Assembly (NCBI GenBank): GCA_046233135.1
Contig: JBJXHN010000004.1
Coordinates: 682,001 to 746,000, forward strand
Source of the DNA: JBJXHN01 sp046233135
Lineage (GTDB): Bacteria > Pseudomonadota > Alphaproteobacteria > Rhodospirillales > Rhodospirillaceae
Reading direction: 5' to 3'
DNA: 64,000 nt
Positions 43,145 to 51,271 of the stretch are shown piece after piece (position 1 is the stretch's first letter; every line of letters begins with the position of its first letter). The notes beneath the pieces were generated by a model. The model did not search any database, had not been told where the DNA came from, and saw only the letters and a list, made by a program, of their open reading frames with translations. The position numbers and the translations under genes are program-made.

Positions 43145-43990
43145 ATGGACGGCGAACGGGAGGCCGACACCAGCGTCGCTGAGGCGACCACCGTCGAAGA
43201 GCGGCTGACCTGGCAGGGAGAGCCCGTGACCTGCTCCTCTTGCCCCCACCTCGACCGCCTTTGTGAGTCTGCCGCCCCCGGCACCCTGTTGGACGACGGC
43301 CGTTGCGCCCCGGGCATCGCCTGCCTGCAAGACCGCCGGGCACAGCGGATCGAGGCCTTCTTCAAGGTCAATCCGGATCTGGCGGATGACTACCTCTCCC
43401 ATCCCTATTTCGAGGTTCGCGCCGTGGCTGCCCGCCACGCCAACCTGTTCCGTCTGGCGCCCCTGCTGAAGGACCCGGACGGGGAAGTGCGCTGGGCTGC
43501 GGTGCAGCGGATGCCGCGCGGCCAGATCCTGAAGCTGCGGGACGACCCGGACGTGAAGGTCCGCGTGGGCGTTGCCAGCCGCCTGGAAGACGGCGATCTG
43601 GTACCCCTGGCCGATGACCCTGATTACTTCGTGCGCGTGGTCGTGGCCCGGCGCCTGCCGCTGGGCATGCTGGCGCTGATGCTGCGTGATCCCGACGCCG
43701 AAGTCCGCCGCCAGGTGGCCCGCCGCATCGGTGATGACTGGCTGAAGACGATGATTTGGGACGACGACCCCCAGGTCCGCCTGGAAGTGGTGCGTCGCCT
43801 GGACCCGGAACAACTGGTGGCCCTGTTGCGCGATCCGGACATGCGGGTGCGCTACGCGGTGGCCGAACGCATACCGCCCGAGCACCTGGGACCCCTGTGC
43901 GACGATGCCGAGGACCCGGTGCGCGAAGTGGCACAGGCCCGGATGAACGCCCCGCAGCCTGCTGTCATCCCCCTGGACAGACAGGAGTAA
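43145..43990 (+). CDS. 4Fe-4S leucine-rich-variant (LRV) repeat protein
   Basis: A 281-residue protein like the LRV protein encoded beside nifB in Azotobacter vinelandii. The N-terminal about 60 residues hold a cysteine cluster (C-S-S-C, then L-C, C-A, A-C) that binds a [4Fe-4S] centre in that family. The rest is about eight 24-residue helical repeats of the type D-P-D-x-x-V-R-x-x-V-A-R-R, forming a curved solenoid. The role is unknown; strict linkage to nifB suggests a scaffold or sensing role in cofactor assembly. The ATG follows GGCAGGAG. Confidence 0.88.
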   Translation: MDGEREADTSVAEATTVEERLTWQGEPVTCSSCPHLDRLCESAAPGTLLDDGRCAPGIACLQDRRAQRIEAFFKVNPDLADDYLSHPYFEVRAVAARHANLFRLAPLLKDPDGEVRWAAVQRMPRGQILKLRDDPDVKVRVGVASRLEDGDLVPLADDPDYFVRVVVARRLPLGMLALMLRDPDAEVRRQVARRIGDDWLKTMIWDDDPQVRLEVVRRLDPEQLVALLRDPDMRVRYAVAERIPPEHLGPLCDDAEDPVREVAQARMNAPQPAVIPLDRQE

Positions 43991-43995
43991 CCCCC

Positions 43996-44280
43996 ATGTG
44001 GACCGATGAAGACGTCGTTGAAATCGATGGCGATCCGGAATTCGATTACGGGACCAAAGTACGCTCCCGCAAGCATATCAAGAACGATGGCACCTTTCCT
44101 GGCGCCGAGATCGGAGAAATCCTGGTGCGCAAGGGGGACGTCGGTTACGTCCACTCCATCGGGACCTTTTTGCAGCGCTACTACATCTACGGCGTGGATT
44201 TCATCGAAACCGGCCGTCTGGTGGGCATGCGCGTCAAGGAACTGGAACTGGCGGAAGAAGGGAAGGAGGCTGCCCAATGA
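43996..44280 (+). CDS. nifZ: Nitrogen fixation protein NifZ
   Basis: A 94-residue protein of the NifZ family, which helps form the second P-cluster of the MoFe protein. Typical residues are G-T-K-V-R-S-R-K-H-I-K-N-D-G-T-F-P-G, G-D-V-G-Y-V-H-S-I-G-T-F-L-Q and Y-G-V-D-F. It starts 5 bases after the LRV gene and its stop overlaps the nifT start (ATGA). Confidence 0.94.
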   Translation: MWTDEDVVEIDGDPEFDYGTKVRSRKHIKNDGTFPGAEIGEILVRKGDVGYVHSIGTFLQRYYIYGVDFIETGRLVGMRVKELELAEEGKEAAQ

Positions 44281-44495
44281 AGGTGATGATCCGTAAGGTC
44301 GAAGCCGGGTTTGAAGCATATGTCCCCAAGAAGGACATGGAAGAGATGATTGTGGAGATGGAAAAGGACACGCTGTGGGGCGGCTGGATCAAGCTCGCCA
44401 ACGGCTGGACGTTCCAGCTGCCCGAAAACGACCCGGACACCCGGATGCCCATCACCGTTGAAGCCCGCAAGCTTTCCAGTGGCGAGGACGATTGA
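44277..44495 (+). CDS. nifT: NifT/FixU protein
   Basis: A 72-residue protein of the NifT/FixU family: M-K-V-M-I-R-K at the start, Y-V-P-K-K-D-M-E-E, then W-G-G-W-I-K-L-A-N-G-W. It is common in nif operons but its function is not established. Its ATG overlaps the nifZ stop and its stop is directly followed by the ATG of the SIR2-like gene. Confidence 0.92.
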   Translation: MKVMIRKVEAGFEAYVPKKDMEEMIVEMEKDTLWGGWIKLANGWTFQLPENDPDTRMPITVEARKLSSGEDD

Positions 44496-45362
44496 ATGAG
44501 CACCATTATGGAGACCATCGTGGATACCCGTCCGCTGCTCAGTGAAGTGGCCAAGGGGATCGTCGCGGGGGAGCTGATTCCTTTCCTTGGCCCCGATCTC
44601 CTGGAAGCCAATGATGACGAGGATTGCCCGGTTCCGGCGTCGACCCGCGCCCTGGTGGACCGTCTGACCCAGACCGTCGGCGTGCCCGGCCGTATCCGCA
44701 ACAATCTGTGGTCCAGCGCCCAGTACATCGAAACCCACCGCCACCGGGTCACCCTGACCCGGATGATGGCCGACATCTTCAAGCCGGTTCCCAAGCCCGG
44801 TGCCCTGCACAGCTGGCTGGCGACCCTGACGTCGGTGCCACTGGTGGTGGACACCTGGTACGACGCCACCCTGACCAGCGCCTTTTCGGCCGCCGGCCGG
44901 ACGGACTGGGGCCAGGTGCAGGGCGTGACCCGCAACGGCGAAACCCGCGACATCTATTTCCGCGCCTTCGCTGCCGACGGGTCGGAAGTGGAGCCGTCGG
45001 ACTCCGCTGGCTGGGCCACCACCATCTACAAGCCGCATGGGTCGGTGTGGCCGGCGACCAACTTCCTGGTCAGCGACAGCGATTACGTGGAAGCGCTGAC
45101 GGAAATCGACATCCAGACGCCGATTCCGGCCCGGGTGCAGGATCTCCGCTCCAGCCGCGGCTTCGCCTTCCTGGGCTGCCGGTTCTACGACCAGATGCTG
45201 CGGACGTACGCCCGCCAGATCATCAAGCGCTCCAAGGGTCCGCACTATGCGGTGCTGCCCGAGGACATCACGCGCAACGAAGCGAAGTTCCTGGCGGAAA
45301 TGGACATCGTGCCGATTCACCTGCCGCTCGACCGGGCCGTGCAGGTGATGTTGGACAAATAA
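44496..45362 (+). CDS. SIR2-like family protein of the nif operon
   Basis: A 288-residue protein of the SIR2-like (SIR2_2) group. The N-terminal V-A-G-E-L-I-P-F-L-G-P-D replaces the classical G-A-G-x-S of sirtuins. A later H-G-S-V-W and L-G-C-R-F-Y-D resemble the SIR2_2 pattern. It starts on the base after the nifT stop, so it is translated with nifZ and nifT. SIR2-like domains bind NAD and act as deacylases, ADP-ribosyl transferases or NADases. A role in modifying a nitrogenase component or in NAD-dependent signalling is conceivable but unproved. Confidence 0.75.
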   Translation: MSTIMETIVDTRPLLSEVAKGIVAGELIPFLGPDLLEANDDEDCPVPASTRALVDRLTQTVGVPGRIRNNLWSSAQYIETHRHRVTLTRMMADIFKPVPKPGALHSWLATLTSVPLVVDTWYDATLTSAFSAAGRTDWGQVQGVTRNGETRDIYFRAFAADGSEVEPSDSAGWATTIYKPHGSVWPATNFLVSDSDYVEALTEIDIQTPIPARVQDLRSSRGFAFLGCRFYDQMLRTYARQIIKRSKGPHYAVLPEDITRNEAKFLAEMDIVPIHLPLDRAVQVMLDK

Positions 45363-45394
45363 TCTGGCCCGGTTGACGAAGGGGAGGGCGTGGC

Positions 45395-45835
45395 ATGGCC
45401 AGGGTTCTGTTCCTGGAAAAGCCAGGGTGTCGGAATAACACGCGCCAGAAGGGGCTGCTCGAAGCGGCCGGCCACAAGGTGGTGGCGCGTGACCTGCGAG
45501 ACGAACCGTGGACGCCCGACACCTTGCGCCCCTTCTTCGGCGACCGACCCGTTGCCGACTGGTTCAACAAGGCCAGCCCCCGGGTGAAGTCCGGCGAGAT
45601 CGACCCCGCCGCCGTGACCGAGGAGCAGGCCCTGGCCCTGATGTGTGGCGATCCGCTGCTGATCCGCCGCCCGCTGGTCCAGGTGGGAACGCGGCGGACC
45701 TGCGGTTTCGACATGGCCGAGATGGACGCCTGGATCGGCCTGGCGGGGGCGCCGCCCGCCGATGTGGAAACCTGTCCGCGCTCCCACGCGGCGGTCGGGT
45801 GCGGTACGCCGGAACCGTTGCTGAAGCTGCTGTAG
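45395..45835 (+). CDS. ArsC/Spx-fold nitrogenase-associated protein (NifO-like)
   Basis: A 146-residue thioredoxin-fold protein of the ArsC/Spx family, in the subgroup annotated as nitrogenase-associated protein. It begins V-L-F-L-E-K-P-G-C-R-N-N-T-R-Q-K with one N-terminal Cys (no CxxC), and has R-R-P-L-V-Q-V-G near residue 95. NifO in Azotobacter influences molybdenum or nitrate use. It is the last gene of the nifB operon, followed at once by a terminator. Confidence 0.82.
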   Translation: MARVLFLEKPGCRNNTRQKGLLEAAGHKVVARDLRDEPWTPDTLRPFFGDRPVADWFNKASPRVKSGEIDPAAVTEEQALALMCGDPLLIRRPLVQVGTRRTCGFDMAEMDAWIGLAGAPPADVETCPRSHAAVGCGTPEPLLKLL

Positions 45836-45858
45836 ACTCCGTCTCCAGGCGGGCATGG

Positions 45859-45898
45859 AAAAGGGTTGGGTGTATGGTCGGGCACCCACCCTTTTTTT
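45859..45898 (+). terminator. Rho-independent terminator of the nifB operon
   Basis: AAAAGGG(T)TGGGTG pairs with CACCCACCCTTTT (one bulged T), loop of about 10 bases, ending in a T7 run, 24 bp after the nifO-like stop codon. Confidence 0.85.
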
Positions 45899-46059
45899 AT
45901 GGACCCGTCATATGCGCGCAGACGCCGGCTGCCGCCGGGATCAGATGCCGACCGACGATGGGCTTGCCTGATTGTCGGTCAGTATGCGTATCTGGGTGCG
46001 TATTCCGGGGCGCTTGTTTTTGGATGCTGTGGTTTCACGAACGCAAGGAAGTCCAGGCA

Positions 46060-46809
46060 ATGGACATACCCCGCATTTTCAATATCACCGAAAGTGCTCA
46101 CCGGATTCACAACCCCTTCACGCCGGAAAAACTCGCCACGCTTGGTGAAGCGTTGCGCCTGGAAGCGGAAACGGCCGTGCTGGATCTTGGGAGCGGTTCC
46201 GGCGAGATGCTGTGTACTTGGGCTCGCGATTACCGAATCACGGGTACTGGTGTCGACATGAGTCGGTTGTTCTCTCAACAGGCCCGGCTCCGCGCGGAAG
46301 AGCTTGGTGTCGCCGATCGGGTCAAATTCATTCATGACGACGCTGCCGGCTACATCGCTGAAGAAAAGGTTGGTGTGGCGGCCTGTGTCGGCGCCACGTG
46401 GATTGGTGGCAGTGTTGCCGGTACGATCAAGCTTCTGACGAAAAGTCTCTGTCCCAATGGGATCATCCTGATTGGCGAGCCTTACTGGCGCCTGCTGCCG
46501 CCGACCGAAGAGGTCGCCAAAGGGTGCCTTGCCAATGCGATTTCTGACTATTTCACCCTTCCTGAGCTTCTCGGGTCTTTCTCTGAACTCGGATGTGACG
46601 TTGTGGAAATGGTCTTGGCCGATCAGGACGGTTGGGACAGGTATGAGGCGGCTAAATGGTTCACCATGCGCCGATGGCTAGCAGCCAATCCCGATGATGA
46701 CTTGGCGCAAGACATTCGGGCACGCTTAACTTCGGAACCCGTGCGCTACGCCTCGTATACCCGTGAATACATGGGGTGGGGCGTGTTCGTGCTGATGCCC
46801 TTCAAATAA
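46060..46809 (+). CDS. Class I SAM-dependent methyltransferase
   Basis: A 249-residue methyltransferase with the SAM motif L-D-L-G-S-G-S-G-E near residue 42, an acidic loop G-V-D-M-S, and post-motif F-I-H-D-D-A-A. It starts H-N-P-F-T-P-E-K, as in small-molecule methyltransferases. The substrate is unknown. The ATG follows AAGGAA. Base composition is clearly lower in GC than the nif operon before it and the genes after it, suggesting recent acquisition. It stands alone between a terminator and a convergent gene. Confidence 0.8.
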   Translation: MDIPRIFNITESAHRIHNPFTPEKLATLGEALRLEAETAVLDLGSGSGEMLCTWARDYRITGTGVDMSRLFSQQARLRAEELGVADRVKFIHDDAAGYIAEEKVGVAACVGATWIGGSVAGTIKLLTKSLCPNGIILIGEPYWRLLPPTEEVAKGCLANAISDYFTLPELLGSFSELGCDVVEMVLADQDGWDRYEAAKWFTMRRWLAANPDDDLAQDIRARLTSEPVRYASYTREYMGWGVFVLMPFK

Positions 46810-46820
46810 CATGGCGCGGA

Positions 46821-47156
46821 TCAAAGGGGGGCCGCGCCAAGCCGTTCCCGCCAATGGGCAGCGTGCTTTTTCAGGCGGTCTGTCCGGGCGGTGGGGGACA
46901 GGTCCGGATCCAGCCGTTCCAGAACCTCGAACCGTAAGCTATCCCGGCCATGGTCTCGCCAGGCCTGCTGCAGGTCGGCGCGGGGATGGCTGCCCGTGCG
47001 CAGGGTGAACCACAGTTTGTTCTCCGCCGCTCCCAGATTCGGACTTGGCCCTACCCAGACCCCGCCCGCCGCCGCACAGCGCACCGCAAAAATCCCAGCA
47101 TCCGCCTTCTGCTCCTTGCAGGCCGCGACGGCGGCCTTCCTGTCCTCGGCTTTCAT
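46821..47156 (-). CDS. GIY-YIG nuclease-like small protein
   Basis: A 111-residue protein with the GIY-YIG pattern in modified form: A-G-I-F-A-V-R-C where GIY is expected, G-G-V-W-V-G-P-S where YIG is expected, then L-R-T-G-S-H-P-R-A-D-L-Q-Q-A-W, with the Arg and His expected of the fold, and F-E-V-L-E. Single-domain members are common in alphaproteobacteria and their role is unclear. It is divergent from the DUF2239 gene, sharing a promoter region with a 16-bp palindrome. Confidence 0.7.
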   Translation of the reverse strand: MKAEDRKAAVAACKEQKADAGIFAVRCAAAGGVWVGPSPNLGAAENKLWFTLRTGSHPRADLQQAWRDHGRDSLRFEVLERLDPDLSPTARTDRLKKHAAHWRERLGAAPL

Positions 47157-47193
47157 GGGGCTCTCCCGTGATCGATTTCCGTTGGCGGAAATT

Positions 47194-47209
47194 TATTACC
47201 CGGGTAATA
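47194..47209. promoter_or_regulatory. 16-bp palindrome TATTACCCGGGTAATA
   Basis: A perfect palindrome between the divergent GIY-YIG and DUF2239 genes, 38 bp from the first and 61 bp from the second start. A second CCCGGG-centred near-palindrome lies 28 bp away (47221-47238). It looks like a two-site operator for a MarR-, TetR- or Rrf2-like repressor; no such regulator is encoded next to it. Confidence 0.7.
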
Positions 47210-47220
47210 TTTCTGCAAGG

Positions 47221-47238
47221 TTTTTACCCGGGAAAAAA
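47221..47238. promoter_or_regulatory. Second CCCGGG-centred operator-like site
   Basis: TTTTTACCCGGGAAAAAA is palindromic except for the pair next to the core. It shares the CCCGGG core and the preceding TTA with the site at 47194. Confidence 0.5.
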
Positions 47239-47270
47239 TGATCGGACCGGACGGTGGAGAGGGCGTGGCA

Positions 47271-47831
47271 ATGACATCCGAGACGGAAACGACGTGTACG
47301 GTCTTTCAGGGTACCCGGCGGGTGGCTTCCGGCGCCCTTGAGACCGTGGCTCCCGCGGCCCTGGCATTGATGAAAGCCGACGGGCTGGAACCGGTTCTGG
47401 TGTTCGACGACTGCTCGGGACGGGTGGTGGATCTGGACCTCCGTGATCCCTCGCCCGTCGAGGACCGCAAAGAGGCCGCCCCCTCCGCCGGCAAGGGGCG
47501 GGGGCGGCCGAAGCTGGGGGTGGTGGGGCGAGAGGTGACGCTGTTGCCGCGCCATTGGGACTGGCTGGCGGCCCAGCCGGGCGGAGCGTCGGTGGCCCTG
47601 CGCAAGCTGATCGACGAGGCCCGCCGGACGTCTGCCGGGGCCGATCGCCGCCGGGCGGCCCAGGAGGCGGCCTATCGGGTGATGTCGGCCCTGGGTGGGG
47701 ACCTGCCGGGGTATGAAGACGCGGTGCGCGCCCTGTTCGCCGGCGACGCCACCCGCTTCGCTGCCGAAATTGCCGACTGGCCGGCGGATCTGCGGGCCTA
47801 TGTCACGGAACTCGCGGCGTTCGAGGGTTAA
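47271..47831 (+). CDS. DUF2239 family protein
   Basis: A 186-residue protein of DUF2239. The family core is clear: G-R-P-K-L-G-V-V-G-R-E-V-T-L-L-P-R-H-W-D-W-L, followed by Q-P-G-G-A-S-V-A-L-R-K-L-I-D-E-A-R-R. The H-W-x-W-L and L-R-x-L-x-E-A-R parts look like a DNA-binding ribbon or helix region, but no function is established. Start ATG 47271 follows GGAGAG. It is preceded by the two CCCGGG palindromes, so it may be under dedicated repression. Confidence 0.85.
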   Translation: MTSETETTCTVFQGTRRVASGALETVAPAALALMKADGLEPVLVFDDCSGRVVDLDLRDPSPVEDRKEAAPSAGKGRGRPKLGVVGREVTLLPRHWDWLAAQPGGASVALRKLIDEARRTSAGADRRRAAQEAAYRVMSALGGDLPGYEDAVRALFAGDATRFAAEIADWPADLRAYVTELAAFEG

Positions 47832-49162
47832 TCGTCCCGGGCCAGGCGCAGCCCCATCGCCTGCCAGCGCATGGGGGGATAGAAGAAATTGCGGTAGGTC
47901 TTGCGCATATGGCCTCTCGGCGTTGCCCAGGAGCCGCCGCGCAGCACCATCTGGCCGCTCATGAACTTGCCGTTGTATTCGCCGACGGCGCCGGACTGGG
48001 CCTTGAAGCCGGGATAGGCCACATAGGGGCTGGCGGTCCATTCCCAGGTGCCGCCGAACAGCCCGGCGGGGCGGCCGTCGGCCCGGGCTTCGGGCGGCAG
48101 GGCGCGGAAATAGCCGTCGTCCAGGCTGGCGCGGTCTTCCGGATCCAGATCGCCGGCGGCGGTTTCCCACTCCGCTTCCGTCGGCAGGCGGGCGCCGGCC
48201 CAGGTGGCGAAGGCGTCGGCTTCATAGTGGCTGACATGGCAGACCGGCTCGTCCGGGTCCACCGGCAGCAGACCCATGGGGGTCATGCGCAGCCAGCCAC
48301 CGTCCCGGTGTTCCCAATACAGCGGAGCCGTCCAGCCTTCCCGCTGAACAGTGGCCCAGCCGTCGGACAACCACAGCGACACGGTGCGATAGCCCCCGTC
48401 CTCGATAAAGTCGATCCAGTCACCGTTGGTCACCGGCCGGCGCGCCAGCTGGAAGGGGCGCAGGATCGCCTGGTGGGACGGACCCTCGCAATCGAAGGCG
48501 AAGCCGGCGTTTTGTCCGCTGTTCGGGCTGTCATGGCCGACCGGCACCGTTCCGCCGGGATGGCTCCACCAGCCCTGGGGGTGGCTGCCATGGGCCGGGG
48601 CGGCGCGGCGGCCATAGGCGGCGGGATGCAGCGGATTGTGGGAAAAGGCATGGAGCAGGTCGGTGACCAGCAGTTCCTGATGCTGCTGCTCGTGGGCCAG
48701 CCCCAGGGGCAGCAGCGAGAGCGCCTCCAGCGGCAGGCGCTCGGCAGCCAGGGCGCAGCCCAGGGCCTCATCCACATGGCCGCGATAGTCGAGCACCTCG
48801 GCGACCGTGGGGCGGGTCAGCAGGCCCCGCCGGGCGCGCGGGTGGCGGGCGCCCACGGCGTCGTAATAGCTGTTGAACAGAAAGCTGTAGCGGGGATGGA
48901 ACAGGCGATAGCCCGGCAGGTGCGGGGCCAGCACGAATTCCTCGAAGAACCAGGTGGTATGGGCCAGGTGCCACTTGGCGGGGCTGGCGTCGGTCATCGA
49001 CTGGACCACCAGATCCTCGGGCTCCAGGCCTTCGATCAGCCGTTCGGTCAGGGTGCGGGTGCGGGCATAGGCCAGCTTAAGGGCGTCCAGGTCCAGGGAG
49101 GCGGCGCGCAGCAGCCCGTTATCGGATGGCGGCGCGGCGGCAGACGTGTGTGATGTGGCCAT
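47828..49162 (-). CDS. egtB: Ergothioneine synthase EgtB (hercynine oxygenase)
   Basis: A 444-residue non-haem iron sulfoxide synthase that joins a thiol donor to hercynine using oxygen. The N-terminal DinB-like domain has the iron motif H-x3-H-x-E (A-H-E-Q-Q-H-Q-E), and the C-terminal half is the formylglycine-generating/sulfatase-modifying fold (R-L-P-T-E-A-E-W-E, G-G-S-W-A). The ATG follows AAGGAGCC. egtD lies just upstream on the same strand (19 bp gap), forming an egtDB operon for the antioxidant ergothioneine or a related thiohistidine. Confidence 0.92.
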   Translation of the reverse strand: MATSHTSAAAPPSDNGLLRAASLDLDALKLAYARTRTLTERLIEGLEPEDLVVQSMTDASPAKWHLAHTTWFFEEFVLAPHLPGYRLFHPRYSFLFNSYYDAVGARHPRARRGLLTRPTVAEVLDYRGHVDEALGCALAAERLPLEALSLLPLGLAHEQQHQELLVTDLLHAFSHNPLHPAAYGRRAAPAHGSHPQGWWSHPGGTVPVGHDSPNSGQNAGFAFDCEGPSHQAILRPFQLARRPVTNGDWIDFIEDGGYRTVSLWLSDGWATVQREGWTAPLYWEHRDGGWLRMTPMGLLPVDPDEPVCHVSHYEADAFATWAGARLPTEAEWETAAGDLDPEDRASLDDGYFRALPPEARADGRPAGLFGGTWEWTASPYVAYPGFKAQSGAVGEYNGKFMSGQMVLRGGSWATPRGHMRKTYRNFFYPPMRWQAMGLRLARDD

Positions 49163-49181
49163 TGTTGGCTCCTTCCCGGGG

Positions 49182-50168
49182 TCAGGCAGCGAGCATATGG
49201 ATGCTGAACAGCTCCGCATCGTCGGTCCACCAGGCGCGGGGGGTGAAACCGGCGTCCCGGGCCAGCTGGTGGAAATCGGCCACGGTGTACTTGTGGGAGT
49301 TTTCCGTATGGATGCTCTGGCCGTCGGTGAAAGTGAAGCGATGGTCGTCCATGGCGATGGACTGGTCGCCGTCAGCCACCAGATGCATCTCGATGCGGCT
49401 TTCCGCGTCGTTCCAGCGGGCTTCATGGCGGAAGCCGGCGGGATCCACTTCGGCCCCCAGCTCGCGGGCCATGCGCACCAGCACATTGCGGTTGAAAGCC
49501 GCCGTCACCCCGCCGGCATCATCGTAGGCGGCGCGCAGCAGGTCCGGATCCTTGACCAGATCGACGCCGATCAGGAAGCAGCCGTCGGGTCCCACATGGC
49601 CCCGGGCGCGGGACAGGAAGGCGCAGGCTTCGTCCCGGGTCAGGTTGCCGATGGTCGAGCCGGGCATGAAGGCCACCACCCGGCCGGTGCCGCGACCGTC
49701 CAGCGCCTCGGCGGGGAGGGTCTGGAGGTGCATGAAATCCGCATGGACAGCCACCACCTCTACCGGCGCCAGTTCGCTGGCCAGGCTGCGGGCGGCCTTG
49801 GCCAGGAACTCCCCGGCGATGTCCAGGGCCACCAGGCGGGAAGGCTGATCCAGGGCGTCAAGCAGCAGCCGCGTCTTCACCTGCGCGCCGGCGCCGTACT
49901 CCAGCACCGTGGCGCGTGGTCCGACCAGACGGGCGACCTCCGGCCCGATGCGGGCCATCAGGGCGGTCTCCACATTGGGTACGTAGTATTCCGGGGTGGC
50001 GCAGATGGCTTCGAAAAGCAACGATCCCAGATCGTCGTAGAACCATTTCGGCGGCAGAGAAGGGGGATCGGCCGACAGACCGGACAGGACATCGTCGGCG
50101 AAGGTGCCGTGGTCGGCGGCGGCGAGGGCAACGAACCCGTAGGCGCTGTCCCGGGCAAGGTCGGACAT
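49182..50168 (-). CDS. egtD: L-histidine N-alpha-methyltransferase EgtD
   Basis: A 328-residue SAM enzyme that trimethylates histidine to hercynine, the first step of ergothioneine synthesis. The SAM loop is L-E-Y-G-A-G-A-Q-V-K-T near residue 90. Other family marks are K-W-F-Y-D-D-L-G-S-L-L-F-E and F-M-P-G-S-T-I-G-N. Its length equals EgtD, and it is paired with egtB downstream. Confidence 0.95.
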   Translation of the reverse strand: MSDLARDSAYGFVALAAADHGTFADDVLSGLSADPPSLPPKWFYDDLGSLLFEAICATPEYYVPNVETALMARIGPEVARLVGPRATVLEYGAGAQVKTRLLLDALDQPSRLVALDIAGEFLAKAARSLASELAPVEVVAVHADFMHLQTLPAEALDGRGTGRVVAFMPGSTIGNLTRDEACAFLSRARGHVGPDGCFLIGVDLVKDPDLLRAAYDDAGGVTAAFNRNVLVRMARELGAEVDPAGFRHEARWNDAESRIEMHLVADGDQSIAMDDHRFTFTDGQSIHTENSHKYTVADFHQLARDAGFTPRAWWTDDAELFSIHMLAA

Positions 50169-50229
50169 GGAAGGCTCCAGACTTCGGGAGGGGTCTTAAC
50201 CCAGGTGAGGTCCGAAGAGCGATCTTCAA

Positions 50230-51246
50230 CTAATTTTTTTGTGAAAGCGGGGATATCCGCAAGCTGTCGGCATAGGCGCGGATGGTGGCCATGGGGGGCA
50301 GGGCGGGGCCGGGGCAGGTGACCGCGCCCATGGCAAAAGCCGTGGCTAAACATGCGGTTGCCGAAAGTGTCGCCTTTGCGACAAGGGCTGTCACAAGCCC
50401 CGCCACCATGGCGTCGCCGGCACCGACGGTGGTGTGCGCCTCCACCGGTCCCGGCTCGGCAAGCAGGACCTCGCGGCCGTCGGACAGCACGGCCCCGGCC
50501 CGCCCCATGGAGACGACGACCACCCCGACTCCCCGGTCGTGCAGGGTGTGCACCGCCGCCAGCACGGCGGGAATATCGGTCAGGGGGTGGCCCAGGTGGT
50601 CGGCCAGTTCGTCCAGATTGGGCTTCAGCAGGTCGGGTGCGACCGGGCCGGCCAGGGCGGTATCCAGGGGGGCGCCCCTGGTATCCAGGGCGATGCGGCA
50701 GCCGGCTTTGCGCAGGGGCGGCAGCAGGCGGGCGTAGAAATCGGCCGGCACCCCATCTGGCAGGCTGCCCGACAGCACCATCCAGCCGCCGGCCGCCCCG
50801 ATCTCCCGCCCTAGGTCGGTGACGGTTTCGGTCAGGGTGCTCACGGCCTCGGGCGGTACGGAGAAACCGGGCAGGTTGACCTCGGTCACCGCCAGGTCGT
50901 CCGCCCTGGTCCCCCGGGCGTTCGGGGCGGCGGTCTTCCGGCGGTCGTCCAGCAGCTTGATGTTGGTGCGGCAGCGGCCGGGCAGGCGCACGAAGCGGCT
51001 GCGGATCCCCCGGGCTGCACACAGGGCATCGAAGGGGGCGGCGGTGTCGGTGCCCAGAAAGCCGGTGACGGTGACGGAAAGCCCCGCATGGGCCAGACCG
51101 GCGGCCACGTTGATGCCCTTGCCGCCCGGGTCCTCGCGGTGCCAGTGGGCGCGGTTGACCCCGCCCAGGCTCAGATCCGACACCGCGACGCTCAGGTCGA
51201 TGGCCGGATTGGCGCAAACGGTGGCGACGGGCGGCGGCCGGTCCAT
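50230..51246 (-). CDS. PfkB-family sugar kinase (1-phosphofructokinase-like)
   Basis: A 338-residue ribokinase-fold kinase. It opens with N-P-A-I-D-L-S-V, has G-G-K-G-I-N-V-A near residue 44, and the ATP/anion-hole signature T-T-V-G-A-G-D-A-M-V-A-G with the catalytic Asp. The N-P-A-I-D start is that of the 1-phosphofructokinase/tagatose-6-phosphate kinase (LacC/FruK) subgroup. The substrate is probably a phosphorylated ketose. No PTS or sugar operon is adjacent; the GT2 gene ends 25 bp upstream. Confidence 0.85.
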   Translation of the reverse strand: MDRPPPVATVCANPAIDLSVAVSDLSLGGVNRAHWHREDPGGKGINVAAGLAHAGLSVTVTGFLGTDTAAPFDALCAARGIRSRFVRLPGRCRTNIKLLDDRRKTAAPNARGTRADDLAVTEVNLPGFSVPPEAVSTLTETVTDLGREIGAAGGWMVLSGSLPDGVPADFYARLLPPLRKAGCRIALDTRGAPLDTALAGPVAPDLLKPNLDELADHLGHPLTDIPAVLAAVHTLHDRGVGVVVVSMGRAGAVLSDGREVLLAEPGPVEAHTTVGAGDAMVAGLVTALVAKATLSATACLATAFAMGAVTCPGPALPPMATIRAYADSLRISPLSQKN

Positions 51247-51271
51247 CGGTAGCGGACTCAAGGGACGCCGG

